This document shows, in pieces, positions 1-6,006 of a stretch of 8,871 nucleotides of DNA. The notes beneath the pieces are model-generated. The model worked only from the letters and a program-made list of their open reading frames with translations. It was not told where the DNA came from and did no database searches. The translations under genes were made by a program, and so were the position numbers. The stretch lies in contig DASYQD010000161.1 in the NCBI GenBank assembly GCA_036005845.1, positions 1 through 8,871 of the forward strand, in the 5' to 3' direction. How positions within the stretch are numbered: the stretch's first letter is position 1; every line of letters begins with the position of its first letter. Origin of the DNA: DASYQD01 sp036005845 (GTDB lineage Bacteria > Acidobacteriota > Thermoanaerobaculia > Multivoradales > JAIOJS01).

Positions 1-492
1 CATCAAAGTTCTCGTTCCGGGCGAACGACGAGATCGTTGCGGACAATCCACGACTTATCCGGCTCGCGCTCCAACCGCTTCCCTCTCCGAAATCTTCGCG
101 ATGGAGCTCATCACCACCACCGCCGTCAGGTGTCGCCCAACCCATTGATTAAGGGTCGCTAATCACTCCGATCCAGCTACCCATAACGTGCAGCGCCTGC
201 ATCGCATCAATCGGCTCCAAGTGGCGGACGGGCATGATCTTAGCTCGCTTGGCTCTAGTTCGGCGCGCTGACGAATCGCGACATGGATTCAGGCTCCCCG
301 CGCGTTTTACGCGACAGAAATTGGCGCGTAACGCGCGGCAGCTTGGTATCGGTCGCGCAGGACAAGTGGCTGAGCCGACTCGAGATCGCTGTCTTCTTGG
401 CGCATCGGTCGCTGATCGAAATCGGACAGGAATCTGACGCGATTCTCCCGCGACCCCTTGTGACCAGCAAGGACCGCGTTCCGGCAGTGTCC
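1..492. other. Left flank without a supported gene, lower GC
   Basis: This stretch lies beyond the 3' end of the integrase gene. Its G+C is about 59% by hand count, clearly below the respiratory cluster. Several short frames are open, including two that run off the left edge on the plus strand and one on the minus strand from 145. None has a recognisable protein pattern, a Shine-Dalgarno or a family motif. I see no tRNA and no paired integron cassette core sites. The one structured element is a pair of palindromes at 301-336. It may be intergenic, decayed mobile DNA, or hold the ends of unrecognised genes. Confidence 0.5.
301..336. repeat. Pair of short palindromes sharing CGCGT/ACGCG arms
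   Basis: Two perfect inverted repeats lie 23 bases apart centre to centre. The first (301-313) is CGCGT-TTT-ACGCG. The second (324-336) is GCGCG-TAA-CGCGC, which also contains CGCGT-A-ACGCG. The same arms in a close pair, about 160 bases beyond the integrase stop codon, could be a protein-binding site, a recombinase site or a transcript-end structure. No T-run follows, so an ordinary terminator is unlikely. The arms are only five or six bases long, so chance cannot be excluded. Confidence 0.4.
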
Positions 493-1536
493 TCAGCCGA
501 AGTCCGCCGGGCTCTGCACGCACAAACCGCCGCGATTGAGCACGTGTGTGTAGATCATGGTGGTGCGCACGTCGCGGTGGCCGAGTAGCTCCTGGACGGT
601 ACGGATGTCATAGCCGGCCTCGAGGAGATGGGTGGCGAAGGAATGTCGCAGGGTGTGGCACGTAGCCGCCTTGGCGATTCCCGCCTTGCCCGCGGCCTGC
701 CTCACGGCGCGCTGGAGGACTCGGTCGGGGAGGTGGTGGCGGCGCATGACGCCGCTGCGCGGGTCGCGTTGCGGGCGCGCGGTGGGGAAGATCCATTGCC
801 AGTGCCATTCGCTGCCGGCGCCGGGAAACTTGCGATCGAGGGCCGCGGGCATCCAGACGCCAGCGAGATGCGCTTGGCGATCGCCCTGCCACACTCCGCG
901 CACAGTCTCCAGATGCTGCCGCAGTCCGTCGATCGAGCTGGTTGGCAGGATGGTACGGCGGTCTTTGTCGCCCTTGCCCGCTCGAACCGTGATCTCGCGT
1001 CGCTCGAAATCGACGTCGTGGATTCGCAGGCGAAGACCTTCGATCAGTCGCAGCCCGGCGCCGTACAGAAGCGTGCAGAGCAGCCGGTCGGTGCCTTCCA
1101 GCTGAGCGAGGAGCTGACGGACTTCGGTTCGTGAGAGCACGACGGGAAGGCGGCGCGGGCGCAGAGCGCGCAGGTAGTCGCGCGGCTGCGCAAGTGGAAG
1201 CTGTAGAACGTCGCGGTAGAGGAACAGTAGCGCCGACAGTGCCTGGTTCTGAGTCGACGGGCTGACCCGTTCCTCCACGGCCAGGTGCGAGAGGAACGCG
1301 TTGAGCTCGCCGAGGCCGAGCTCGGAGGGATGCCGCTTGCCGTGGAAGAGAACGTACCGGCGAGCCCACATGCGGTAGGCCTCTTCCGTCCGCAGGGAGA
1401 GTCGCCGCTCGCGGATCCGACGAGTGACGAGGTCCAGCAGGCGAGGCGGCGCCGGTCCGATGGGCTCGGAGAGGCCGGGCGCGGAAGGACCGCCGCTGGC
1501 CAGGCCCGGAGGCCGCTGGTCGTGGGCTCCATCCAT
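493..1536 (-). CDS. intI: Integron integrase-like tyrosine recombinase (IntI family)
   Basis: Site-specific tyrosine recombinase whose family inserts gene cassettes at attI and attC sites by cutting single strands and forming a covalent phosphotyrosine link. From the ATG at 1536 it is 347 residues, close to the 337 of IntI1. An N-terminal SAM-like core-binding domain (SLRTEEAYRMWARRYVLFHG) precedes the catalytic domain. The catalytic set is complete: Arg163 (GAGLRLIEG), Lys188 (AGKGDKDR), His294 and Arg297 (HTLRHSF), His320 (LLGHRD) and Tyr329 (YTH). The key IntI marker, absent from XerC and XerD, is the additional segment with ALDRKFPGAG and WHWQWIFP, followed by DPRSGVMRRHH. The C-terminal VQSPADFG matches the IntI ending. 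The same frame extends upstream to a GTG at 1629 (378 residues); neither start has a convincing Shine-Dalgarno, and the family length favours 1536. No cassette array is seen. The family call is firm; activity is inferred. Confidence 0.93.
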   Translation of the reverse strand: MDGAHDQRPPGLASGGPSAPGLSEPIGPAPPRLLDLVTRRIRERRLSLRTEEAYRMWARRYVLFHGKRHPSELGLGELNAFLSHLAVEERVSPSTQNQALSALLFLYRDVLQLPLAQPRDYLRALRPRRLPVVLSRTEVRQLLAQLEGTDRLLCTLLYGAGLRLIEGLRLRIHDVDFERREITVRAGKGDKDRRTILPTSSIDGLRQHLETVRGVWQGDRQAHLAGVWMPAALDRKFPGAGSEWHWQWIFPTARPQRDPRSGVMRRHHLPDRVLQRAVRQAAGKAGIAKAATCHTLRHSFATHLLEAGYDIRTVQELLGHRDVRTTMIYTHVLNRGGLCVQSPADFG

Positions 1537-1799
1537 CGAGAGATCGAACGGAATGGAGCCGGAATTCCTTGCAGCTCCTCTCCGGACTGCGCGCGGACGG
1601 CACACTCCGTGCCCTTGGGTGTCCGCCACGCGGTGGACACCCGGCGAAGACGGCTCCTGCTGAGCCCACTCGGCTGATCCTGTCCAAGGCGGTCTACTGG
1701 AAATCCGACTCCACTATAGACGGACTTGGAACGGGAAATTCACCGCTGGAGCGGATCGGCTCGCAGCGATTCGGCGAGAGGCTGCCTGAAGGGGCTCGA
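1537..1799. other. Spacer between the integrase start and the end of the respiratory cluster
   Basis: This is the 5' region of the integrase gene and the 3' region of the respiratory operon. The integrase frame stays open without ATG up to a TAG near 1713, so part of it may code if the GTG at 1629 is used. An attI site would be expected here by analogy with known integrons, but no GTTRRRY core is visible on either strand from 1630 to 1799. A weak CCGC/GCGG hairpin around 1743-1754 lies downstream of the operon, with only an interrupted T-stretch after it, so I do not call a terminator. A TATAGT-like hexamer near 1714-1719 on the minus strand has no convincing -35 partner. Confidence 0.45.
1617..1642. 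repeat. Imperfect 11-bp-arm palindrome at the 5' end of the integrase gene
   Basis: GGGTGTCCGCC (1617-1627) faces GGTGGACACCC (1632-1642) across a four-base centre, ACGC. Ten of eleven positions pair; the remaining one is a G-T on the plus strand. It spans the alternative GTG start at 1627-1629. It could be an operator for integrase control, a structured leader or a recombinase-binding site. It does not match the LexA box (CTGT-N8-ACAG) that controls several integron integrases. Confidence 0.55.
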
Positions 1800-4010
1800 T
1801 CAGCCCTGCGTGCCGAGCTCGCGGCGCTGGCGCTCGAGCTCGCTGACGACGCTGACCTCGTCGAGCGGGAAGAGGCTGCGCAGCGCTTCGGGCTGCGCGG
1901 CGGCGACGCGGGCGAAGGGGCACGCCGATGCCGCCGCCTGCGGCGCCGTCTCCCCCACCGCCGCGGCGGCAGGCACCGCGGCCTGCTGCACGATCATCTC
2001 TTCCATCGCTCGCACGCCGAGCTCGATGCCCTGCTCGACCATCGGCAGGTCGATGGTCGTCGCGCCAGCGGCCGCTGCTAGAGCCTCGACGCGCTCCTGG
2101 GTGCGGTCGCGCATGTAGCCGGCGGGTACGCGCACGATGCGTTCGATGGCGGGCGTCGTCCACTCGCGCGTCGAGACGAGCGGCACGCCCTTGCCGTCGC
2201 GCGCGACGAGCCGCGGCGCGTCAGCCTCGACGACGTGGCCGTTCGTTGCGTTCTCGCTCGCACCGTGGGCGTTCGCGGCTTGGCCGTTCGTCGCGTGCAG
2301 GTCGCTTTCGTGACCGTTGGCGGCGGCGCCACTGGCGTGGCCGTTGCCGTTTGCGGCATTCCCGTTCGCCGCCGCGCCGTTCACCACCGCGCCGTTCGCC
2401 TTCGCCGGCGCCGCGAAGAGGATCCCCGTCTCCTCTTCGATGAACCGCTTCGCCAGCTCGAGCGTCACCAGGTCCGTCCGCCCGCCGTGCGCGGCTTTCT
2501 CGATGCGGGCCTTGGCGCGCCGGCGCTGGTAGCGATCGTCGATGGCGCGCAGCGCCTCCTTCGCTTCCTGCGTCCAGCGCACCTTGCGGCCGTCGTAGGT
2601 GGTCTCCTCTTCGGCGCCGCCCTCTTCCATGATGATGCGCGCGATCGCCTGTGGGTCGAGCGCCTCGAAGACCTCGCCGCCGCAGACCTGGCACTTGACG
2701 GCTTGCGCGGTACGTGCGGCGATGCCGCAGGCCTGGCAGACCATCACCGTCTCGCCGCGCTCGGCGCGGTCGAGCACCAGCGCTTCGGCGAGCTTCATGT
2801 TGCGCTCGGCGGCGCGCTTCGGCATGAACCGTTCCATCGCTTCCGTCACCAGATCCGACGACACCACGCTGTGCCCTTGCTCGAGCGCCAGCCGCAGGAT
2901 CGCCGTGCGGGCGATGCCGAGCACCGCCGGCGGCACGCGCTCCATGCGCGAGAGCGCCTCGGGCGTCCAGTGGATGCTTTCCTCGGCGCGCACGTCGAGC
3001 TCGGGCGTCACCTCGGCCGTCGTCAGCAGCACGTCGCAGGGCGCCAGGCGCAGCAGGTTCTCGGTGTTGCTGCCGAGGCCCGTGGCGTCGGCGGGGCTGT
3101 GCACGCCGAGGCGGCCGACCACCAGCACCCACGGCTTGCTCTTCCGCGCGTGGTCGAGGACCTTTTGGAAGCACTTGCCGTCGAGGAGCGTCTTGCTGCA
3201 CTCGACGCCCACCTCGCGCGCCATCTGCTCGGCGACGTTGAGGTGCGACTGGTAGATCGCCGCCAGACCGGTGTCGATGATCTCCTCGTGGAGCTGGTTC
3301 TGCTCTTCGAAGCGGAAGACCTTCGAGGCCTTCTCGGTGAGCACCTCGACGACGCCCTTGAACACGGCGTAGTGCAGGTAGGGGTCGTAGACCGCGATCA
3401 CCTCGAGCTTCTTGTCGAAGCGCTGGCAGAGCTCGATCGCCGTCGCCAACGCACCGAACGACTTCGGGCTCCCATCTACGCCCACCAACACGGTGTCGCG
3501 CTCGGGCTCGCCTGCCTCAGGGAGGTGCTTGACCACCCAGACGTCGCGGCTGCTCTCCTGCGCCACGCGGGCGCAGACCGAGCCGACCTGGCTGTCGCGG
3601 GTGCGGCCGATGCCGAGGACGCCGAGCACTACCAGGTCGTAGCCGCTCTCGCGGATGTCGCGCACCAGCTCGGTGTTGTGCTTGCCGTCCATCATCTTGC
3701 CTTCGAAGGCGACGCCCTCGCCCTCGCACTGCGCCTTCATCGACTCCAGGTAGCAGTCGGAGATCAGCTCGAGCCCCATGGTGATGAGGCTGTCGTGGAT
3801 CTTGCGCTGGCGATGGAGCTCCTGCTCGACGAGGTACTCCTCCGGCAGCGTGAACTCCATCTGCTTGAACCGGTAGTCGTGCATCTTCGCGGCGTAGACG
3901 TGGCAGCCCACGAGCTTGGCGCCGAAGCGCTTGCCCAGCTCGATGCCGGTGTCGATGGCGCGGTTGCTGTGGCGCGAGTTGTCGACGGGGACGAGGATGT
4001 TGCTGTACAT
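1800..4010 (-). CDS. Tandem universal stress protein with PCP_red-like modules and a zinc ribbon
   Basis: Soluble, presumably cytoplasmic protein of 736 residues. Two universal stress protein domains occupy about 1-163 and 171-331. The first has a textbook nucleotide motif, G130-2x-G133-9x-G143-S144; the second has a near version ending in GSN at 313-315. Next comes a module starting at Trp348 (WTPEALSRMERVP) that resembles PCP_red, the small domain at the C-terminus of the protochlorophyllide reductase 57-kDa subunit. A CxxC/CxxC zinc ribbon (425, 428, 440, 443) follows, then a second PCP_red-like module from Trp479, an Asn-Gly-rich linker (535-598) and a weaker third copy from Trp617. There is no signal peptide or membrane helix. 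GGAG six bases before the ATG supports the start, and the gene lies 19 bases after the cytochrome operon. It probably senses or tunes the redox or energy state of the adjacent respiratory complex, but that is inference. No BchB catalytic core is present, so this is not a chlorophyll gene. Confidence 0.88.
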   Translation of the reverse strand: MYSNILVPVDNSRHSNRAIDTGIELGKRFGAKLVGCHVYAAKMHDYRFKQMEFTLPEEYLVEQELHRQRKIHDSLITMGLELISDCYLESMKAQCEGEGVAFEGKMMDGKHNTELVRDIRESGYDLVVLGVLGIGRTRDSQVGSVCARVAQESSRDVWVVKHLPEAGEPERDTVLVGVDGSPKSFGALATAIELCQRFDKKLEVIAVYDPYLHYAVFKGVVEVLTEKASKVFRFEEQNQLHEEIIDTGLAAIYQSHLNVAEQMAREVGVECSKTLLDGKCFQKVLDHARKSKPWVLVVGRLGVHSPADATGLGSNTENLLRLAPCDVLLTTAEVTPELDVRAEESIHWTPEALSRMERVPPAVLGIARTAILRLALEQGHSVVSSDLVTEAMERFMPKRAAERNMKLAEALVLDRAERGETVMVCQACGIAARTAQAVKCQVCGGEVFEALDPQAIARIIMEEGGAEEETTYDGRKVRWTQEAKEALRAIDDRYQRRRAKARIEKAAHGGRTDLVTLELAKRFIEEETGILFAAPAKANGAVVNGAAANGNAANGNGHASGAAANGHESDLHATNGQAANAHGASENATNGHVVEADAPRLVARDGKGVPLVSTREWTTPAIERIVRVPAGYMRDRTQERVEALAAAAGATTIDLPMVEQGIELGVRAMEEMIVQQAAVPAAAAVGETAPQAAASACPFARVAAAQPEALRSLFPLDEVSVVSELERQRRELGTQG

Positions 4011-4016
4011 GACGAT

Positions 4017-4020
4017 CTCC
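4017..4020 (-). promoter_or_regulatory. Shine-Dalgarno of the USP/PCP_red gene
   Basis: On the minus strand GGAG lies six bases before the ATG at 4010, inside the 19-base gap after the TAG of the EB_dh-type cytochrome gene. It fixes the start of this gene. It also shows that, unlike the overlapping genes upstream, this one can be initiated independently on the shared transcript. Confidence 0.75.
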
Positions 4021-4029
4021 GATTCGCGG

Positions 4030-6006
4030 CTAGGCGGCGCGGGCGGCGGCGGTTGGTACGGCGACCGCCGCGCGGCGGCGCGCTCGCCGGCGCACGAGGG
4101 CGATGACGATCAGCTCGAGGACGAGCACGACGCCCGCCGCCTTCGCCATCGCCAGCCAGGGCGATGGACGTTCGGCGGGCGGCACGTAGAGGTTGTACCA
4201 GGCGGAGAGCGCGCGCCGGTTGCCGCGCTCGTTGTGGAAGCCGTCCCACACCGAGAAGGTGAGCGGGACGAAGGTGTCGTCGGGGAAGGAGACGCCGCGG
4301 CCGGCGTCGCGCTTGCGCTTCAGGATCACCGACCACTCGCCCTTCGCGAACGAGGCGCGCACGTCGGGCGTCACGCCCTCGCCCGGCGCGAGGTCGGCGC
4401 TCCCCTTCCCTTCCCAGAGCTCGGCCTTGTTGGGGTTGGCGAGGTCGACGAACCAGAGCTCGACCGGGTCTTGCGGGTCGCCGAAGATGAAGTACGGGCG
4501 GCGCACGCCGCTCGGGAGCGCGCGCGGGAACTGCACGGCGACGGCGTCGGAGAACTGGCCCGCGCCGGTCTCCGTCGCCGCCGCCGCCCCCTCTGCTCCC
4601 CCGCTGGTGCCTTCTTCCTCCGCGAACGGGTCGCTGCTCGCCGGCGCATTCGCAGCGGCGGGCGTCGACGCGGGTTTCGCTTCTTCTTCGGCGAACGGGT
4701 CCGCGCTGCGTGCGGCGGCTGCGGAGCCCTGGTCTTCATCGGCGAATGGATCGGTGGTCGTCGGCGCCTGCCCGGCGCCGGAGACCGCCGGCGCCAGGCC
4801 GGGGTGCTCTTCCTGCTCGGGCAGCTCGAAGTCGGGGCCGTTGTTGCCGTGGATATCGGCCTGGATGTCGTGCCAGGTGACGAGCAGCGCCACCTCGTCC
4901 TTGTTGTAGACGGCGCGCGCCTGCACCGCGATCGTCGCAGGCTGGAAGTCACGGCCGGGCTGGATCACCTGGCCGAGCAGCGGAAAGAGCGCCGGCTCGG
5001 CGCCGTCGAAGAGCGTGGCGCCTTGCGCCGCGTCGAGCGGGCCGTCGACCTGCTTGGCGATGAGGATGTTGGCGTAGGGCACCTTCTCGGTGTCGCCGCC
5101 TGCCAGCGAAGTGATGAAGTCGACGAGCTGCCAGCGCTGCTCTTCCTTGAGCGCGCTCGCGAAGCCGGCCATCGGCGTGCCGTTCAAGCCCGTGCTGATC
5201 GAGCGGAAGATGTCCTCGCGCTTGGCGCCGCCGTTGAACGTCCATGGGCGCGACAGATCAGCCGGGCGGATCTGCTGGCCCCAGTCGTCCTTGAGACTCG
5301 GCGCCGACGGGCCGTCGCCGCGGCCCTCTTCGCCGTGACAGCCGGCGCAGCCGATCGAGGTGTAGACCTTGCGCGCGGCGTCGACCTGGTCGGGCTTGTA
5401 GCCGGGGTCCTTCGGGATCGTGATCAACTCGGGCGGCTTGGCGTTCTGGAACTTCGGCGAGAAGGACTGCAGGTGGGCGACGAGGGCGTCGAGCTGGCCG
5501 TCGACGTCGCCGACTTCCTTGAAGGCCGGCATCGCCGTGCCGGGGATGCCGCGCTCGATGACGCGCTTGATGTCGTCCGCCGTCGGCAGGTTGCCGGTGG
5601 CGGTGCTGCGGATCTGGTATTTGCCGGAGGTGAAGTCGCGCGGCGCCGGCCGCAGCAAGGGCGAGGCGATGCCGCGGCCGTTGCCGTTGTCGTTGTGGCA
5701 CTGCGCGCAGTACTTGGCGTAGACGGCGGCGCCGCCGGTGGCGGGCTTCTGCGCCGGACCGGAGGTCGTGGGGCCGGAGCCCTGGCCCGACTCGCCCTGC
5801 GCCTGCTGCGCGCGGTCGACTCCAGGCAACAGCAGCAGGAACGATGCAGCCGCGGCGATGGCGGCGGCGCGGTGCGGGCGGGGGCGCCCCCTGCCCCTGG
5901 AGGGGCAGGGGGTCGGGGGGACAGGGGTGGAAACAAACCCATGGGAGGGGGTTGGGTGGGCGGCGGCAGCGCGCTTTACGCGCGCGGGGGGGTTACCGCT
6001 GCTCAT
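4030..6006 (-). CDS. Dihaem cytochrome c fused to an ethylbenzene-dehydrogenase-type (EB_dh) haem domain, membrane anchored
   Basis: Predicted exported protein of up to 658 residues. A hydrophobic signal segment lies at about 47-62, followed by two cytochrome c domains: CAQCH at 100-104 with Met159 (TAMPAF), and CAGCH at 220-224 with Met279. From about 310 to 610 there is a DOMON-like domain of the family seen in gamma subunits of ethylbenzene dehydrogenase-type molybdoenzymes. Landmarks are LLVTWHD, FSDAVAVQFP, GDPQDPVELWFVDL, GEWSVILKR and the final SAWYNLYVPP. One membrane helix (616-638) and an Arg-rich tail then anchor it, leaving the bulk in the periplasm. An insert between about 398 and 484 carries three DPFA(D/E)E repeats. 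The family binds haem b with Met and Lys; here the expected Met position reads Phe508. The only ATG, GTG or TTG before the signal segment is the ATG used here, which gives an unusually long 46-residue Pro/Arg-rich leader, so the N-terminus is doubtful. No molybdoenzyme catalytic subunit is visible in the window. Confidence 0.88.
   Translation of the reverse strand: MSSGNPPARVKRAAAAHPTPSHGFVSTPVPPTPCPSRGRGRPRPHRAAAIAAAASFLLLLPGVDRAQQAQGESGQGSGPTTSGPAQKPATGGAAVYAKYCAQCHNDNGNGRGIASPLLRPAPRDFTSGKYQIRSTATGNLPTADDIKRVIERGIPGTAMPAFKEVGDVDGQLDALVAHLQSFSPKFQNAKPPELITIPKDPGYKPDQVDAARKVYTSIGCAGCHGEEGRGDGPSAPSLKDDWGQQIRPADLSRPWTFNGGAKREDIFRSISTGLNGTPMAGFASALKEEQRWQLVDFITSLAGGDTEKVPYANILIAKQVDGPLDAAQGATLFDGAEPALFPLLGQVIQPGRDFQPATIAVQARAVYNKDEVALLVTWHDIQADIHGNNGPDFELPEQEEHPGLAPAVSGAGQAPTTTDPFADEDQGSAAAARSADPFAEEEAKPASTPAAANAPASSDPFAEEEGTSGGAEGAAAATETGAGQFSDAVAVQFPRALPSGVRRPYFIFGDPQDPVELWFVDLANPNKAELWEGKGSADLAPGEGVTPDVRASFAKGEWSVILKRKRDAGRGVSFPDDTFVPLTFSVWDGFHNERGNRRALSAWYNLYVPPAERPSPWLAMAKAAGVVLVLELIVIALVRRRARRRAAVAVPTAAARAA
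4615..4752 (-). repeat. Three coding copies of a DPFA(D/E)E motif
   Basis: Within the EB_dh-type cytochrome gene, three six-codon units encode DPFADE (residues 419-424), DPFAEE (436-441) and DPFAEE (459-464). Each is preceded by a Ser/Thr/Ala dipeptide and followed by another acidic residue. The units begin 51 and 69 bases apart and are separated by Ala/Ser/Pro-rich spacers. At the DNA level each contains a GAACGGGTC-like or GAATGGATC-like core on the plus strand. The motifs sit in an acidic disordered loop inserted in the haem domain. Confidence 0.8.
5887..5912. repeat. Perfect 11-bp inverted repeat with four-base loop near the start of the EB_dh cytochrome gene
   Basis: CCCCCTGCCCC (5887-5897) is followed by TGGA and then GGGGCAGGGGG (5902-5912), a fully paired GC-rich stem. 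It lies between the stop of the four-helix cytochrome gene and the signal segment of the next protein. As RNA it would form a very stable hairpin. It could be a dispersed REP-like palindrome, a processing or attenuation element, or a structure that sets relative expression along the operon. No T-run follows, so it is not an ordinary terminator. Confidence 0.75.
5969..5985. repeat. Short GCGCGC inverted repeat just after the stop of the four-helix cytochrome gene
   Basis: GCGCGC (5969-5974) and GCGCGC (5980-5985) flank TTTAC, giving a six-base-pair stem with a five-base loop. On the minus strand it begins seven bases after the TAA at 5993-5995. With the larger hairpin at 5887-5912 it makes a two-hairpin junction inside the operon. 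Confidence 0.55.

Noticed and set aside
135..141. GCCCAAC, a match to the RYYYAAC half of an attC site
   Set aside because: No GTTRRRY partner follows at cassette-like distance in the left flank, so the match is most likely chance.
1..145. Minus-strand frame from an ATG at 145 running off the left edge, and plus-strand frames open from the left edge to 148 and 152
   Set aside because: They are too short and unsupported to choose between; none has a ribosome site or a known protein pattern.
149..523. 124-codon minus-strand frame overlapping the integrase 3' end
   Set aside because: It has no Shine-Dalgarno and no recognisable domain, is rich in Arg, Pro and Ser like a random frame, and overlaps the firm integrase end.
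1680..1720. Possible LexA box or sigma-70 promoter before the integrase (CTGTCC and a TATAGT-like hexamer)
   Set aside because: The second half of the LexA box is missing, and no -35 element lies at proper spacing before the hexamer.
1743..1760. Possible terminator of the respiratory operon
   Set aside because: The stem has only four or five pairs and the T-stretch after it is short and interrupted; the evidence is too weak for a feature.
1800..4010. Protochlorophyllide reductase (BchB-type) assignment from the PCP_red modules
   Set aside because: The nitrogenase-like catalytic core is absent and the N-terminus is two USP domains, so only the small accessory module is shared.
2235..4106. 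623-codon plus-strand open frame opposite the USP/PCP_red gene
   Set aside because: It is a codon-phase shadow of the minus-strand gene: the composition is dominated by Arg, Leu, Val and Ala and no domain is visible.
4615..4752. DPF repeats as clathrin-adaptor-type binding motifs
   Set aside because: Those motifs belong to eukaryotic endocytosis proteins; this is an exported bacterial cytochrome, so the likeness is coincidental.
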